Source: Planctomycetota bacterium
Lineage (GTDB): Bacteria; Planctomycetota; MHYJ01; JACPRB01
Assembly (NCBI GenBank): GCA_016200125.1
Contig: JACQFK010000425.1
Span: 1-9,037, forward strand
Direction: 5' to 3'
DNA: 9,037 nucleotides
This document shows positions 7,969 to 9,037 of the stretch, piece after piece. Numbering within the stretch: the stretch's first letter is position 1; each line of letters starts with the position of its first letter. The notes under the pieces were generated by a model, which saw only the letters and a program-made list of their open reading frames with translations, had not been told where the DNA came from and did no database searches. The position numbers were made by a program, and so were the translations under genes.

Positions 7969-7976
7969 CCAGCGCC

Positions 7977-9037
7977 ATGACCGAACGGCTCTACTATCTC
8001 GACCCGTACCTCAAGGAGTTCACCGCCCGCGTGGTCCGGAAGACCGACAAGGGCGTGGTGCTTGACCGCACGGCGTTCTATCCGACCGGCGGCGGACAGC
8101 CCTGCGACCTCGGCACCCTGAACGGCATCGAGGTCACCGACGTCCTCGAGGAGGGGCCCGACGTCGTCCACGCGGTGGCGTCGCCGCTCGAGGGCGAGGT
8201 CCGCGGCGTGATCGACTGGGACCGCCGCCGCGACCACATGCAGCAGCACCACGGGCAGCACCTGCTGTCCGAGGCCTTCGTCCGCGTGTCGAAGGCCCAG
8301 ACCTCGAGCTTCCACCTGGGCCGCCAGGGCTGCTCGATCGACCTCGACCAGAACGTCGCTCCGGTGGACATCGAGCGGGCGGAGACGCTCGCGAACATGA
8401 TCATCTACGAGAACCGCGCGGTGCAGATCGGCTTCTACGGCCACGAGGAGGCCAAGGGCCTGCCGATGCGCAAGCCGCCGCCCGCCGAGGAGCGGATCCG
8501 CGTGGTGACCGTGAAGGAATACGACTGCCAGGCCTGCTGCGGCACCCATCCGCGCACGACGGGCGAGGTCGGCGTCGTCTGCGTGACGGGCATCGAGCGG
8601 CAGAAGGCGACGACGCGCGTCCACTTCCTCTGCGGCTACCGTGCGCTGACCGAGGCGCGCGAGAATGCCCGGATCCTGAAGTCGCTGGGCCAGAAGCTGT
8701 CGGCCGGCCGGGACGACCTCGAGAAGGCGGTCGACCGGATCCAGGCCGACTTCTCCGAGACGCGGAAGCAGCTGAACGCGGCGGAGCGCAAGCTCGCCGA
8801 GCAGCTGGGCCGCGAGCTGGCCGCCCGCGGGAAGGTCGTCGTCGAGGTCTTCGAAGGGAAGGGGATCGAGTACCTGCGCTCGGTGGCCACGGCGGTGGCG
8901 GCGGTCCCCGGGAAGGTGGCGATCCTCGGCGGGACCGGCGAGACGTCGAGCGTGGTGATCTCGCGCAGCGCGGATCTGACGATCGACCTGCGGCCCTTCT
9001 TCAAGGACGTGCTGGCGCCCCTCCAGGGGAAGGGCGG
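7977..9037 (+). CDS. alaX: AlaX-type alanyl-tRNA editing protein with DHHA1 domain, truncated at window edge
   Basis: Stand-alone homologue of the AlaRS editing half that hydrolyses mischarged Ser- or Gly-tRNA(Ala) in trans. 353 complete codons are visible from the ATG at 7977. The N-terminus MTERLYYLDPYLKEF and FYPTGGGQP (34-42) match the AlaX/AlaRS second-additional domain. The zinc site is complete: HHGQH (91-95, HxxxH) and CCGTH (187-191, CxxxH). Residues about 222-282 form a charged coiled coil, and about 285 onward is the DHHA1 domain; its glycine-rich tail begins at the right edge, so perhaps 40 residues are missing. It lacks the aminoacylation domain, so it is not alaS itself. The start is supported by homology and the TACAAT box; there is no Shine-Dalgarno sequence. 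It is divergent from the glycosyltransferase genes with a 63-bp gap. Confidence 0.93.
   Translation, partial: MTERLYYLDPYLKEFTARVVRKTDKGVVLDRTAFYPTGGGQPCDLGTLNGIEVTDVLEEGPDVVHAVASPLEGEVRGVIDWDRRRDHMQQHHGQHLLSEAFVRVSKAQTSSFHLGRQGCSIDLDQNVAPVDIERAETLANMIIYENRAVQIGFYGHEEAKGLPMRKPPPAEERIRVVTVKEYDCQACCGTHPRTTGEVGVVCVTGIERQKATTRVHFLCGYRALTEARENARILKSLGQKLSAGRDDLEKAVDRIQADFSETRKQLNAAERKLAEQLGRELAARGKVVVEVFEGKGIEYLRSVATAVAAVPGKVAILGGTGETSSVVISRSADLTIDLRPFFKDVLAPLQGKG

Noticed and set aside
7914..8624. N-terminal extension of the minus-strand glycosyltransferase frame to 8624
   Set aside because: The extra part lies antisense to the conserved AlaX coding sequence, including its zinc-site motifs. The ATG at 7913 gives a natural membrane-protein N-terminus.

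Overview
The window is GC-rich bacterial DNA with tight gene packing, G/C-ending codons and no sign of mobile elements, RNA genes or CRISPR arrays. A eukaryote-type Ser/Thr kinase with an N-terminal zinc ribbon and a CBM60-like sensor tail, GT-C glycosyltransferases (one fused to TPRs), and a thioredoxin-like protein of a kind common in Planctomycetota together suggest Planctomycetota or a related large-genome phylum. This is inference from gene style; there is no phylogenetic marker here to settle it.

Layout, left to right. (1) Bases 1-951, minus strand: the N-terminal 317 codons of a PLP-dependent threonine ammonia-lyase, cut by the window edge. (2) Bases 978-1469, plus strand, divergent from the lyase with 26 bp between the start codons: a small exported thioredoxin-fold protein. 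Its reading frame is interrupted by a single TGA exactly where the first cysteine of the CxxC active site should be (UxxC). A SECIS-like hairpin follows, so this is very probably a selenoprotein and is the main discovery of the window; ordinary gene callers would miss its start or cut it in two. (3) Bases 1477-1509: a perfect 15-bp hairpin between the convergent thioredoxin and fumarase genes. (4) Bases 1511-7913, minus strand: four genes read in one direction, GT-C glycosyltransferase, GT-C glycosyltransferase with TPR tail (ATGA overlap), membrane Ser/Thr kinase, and class II fumarase fumC, separated by -4, 44 and 39 bp. (5) Bases 7977-9037, plus strand: an AlaX-type alanyl-tRNA editing protein with a DHHA1 domain, open at the right edge.

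How the genes relate. The two glycosyltransferases are probably a functional pair that moves lipid-linked sugars to acceptors on the outer face of the membrane. The kinase is a transmembrane sensor, possibly of a carbohydrate ligand. Fumarase and threonine ammonia-lyase are core metabolism and need not be linked to their neighbours. The selenoprotein implies that selA/selB/selC/selD exist elsewhere in the genome; none is in this window. Candidate promoters upstream of the AlaX gene and the kinase gene end only 7-8 nt before start codons that lack a Shine-Dalgarno sequence, which suggests leaderless transcripts. By contrast, the thioredoxin and fumC genes have clear Shine-Dalgarno sequences.
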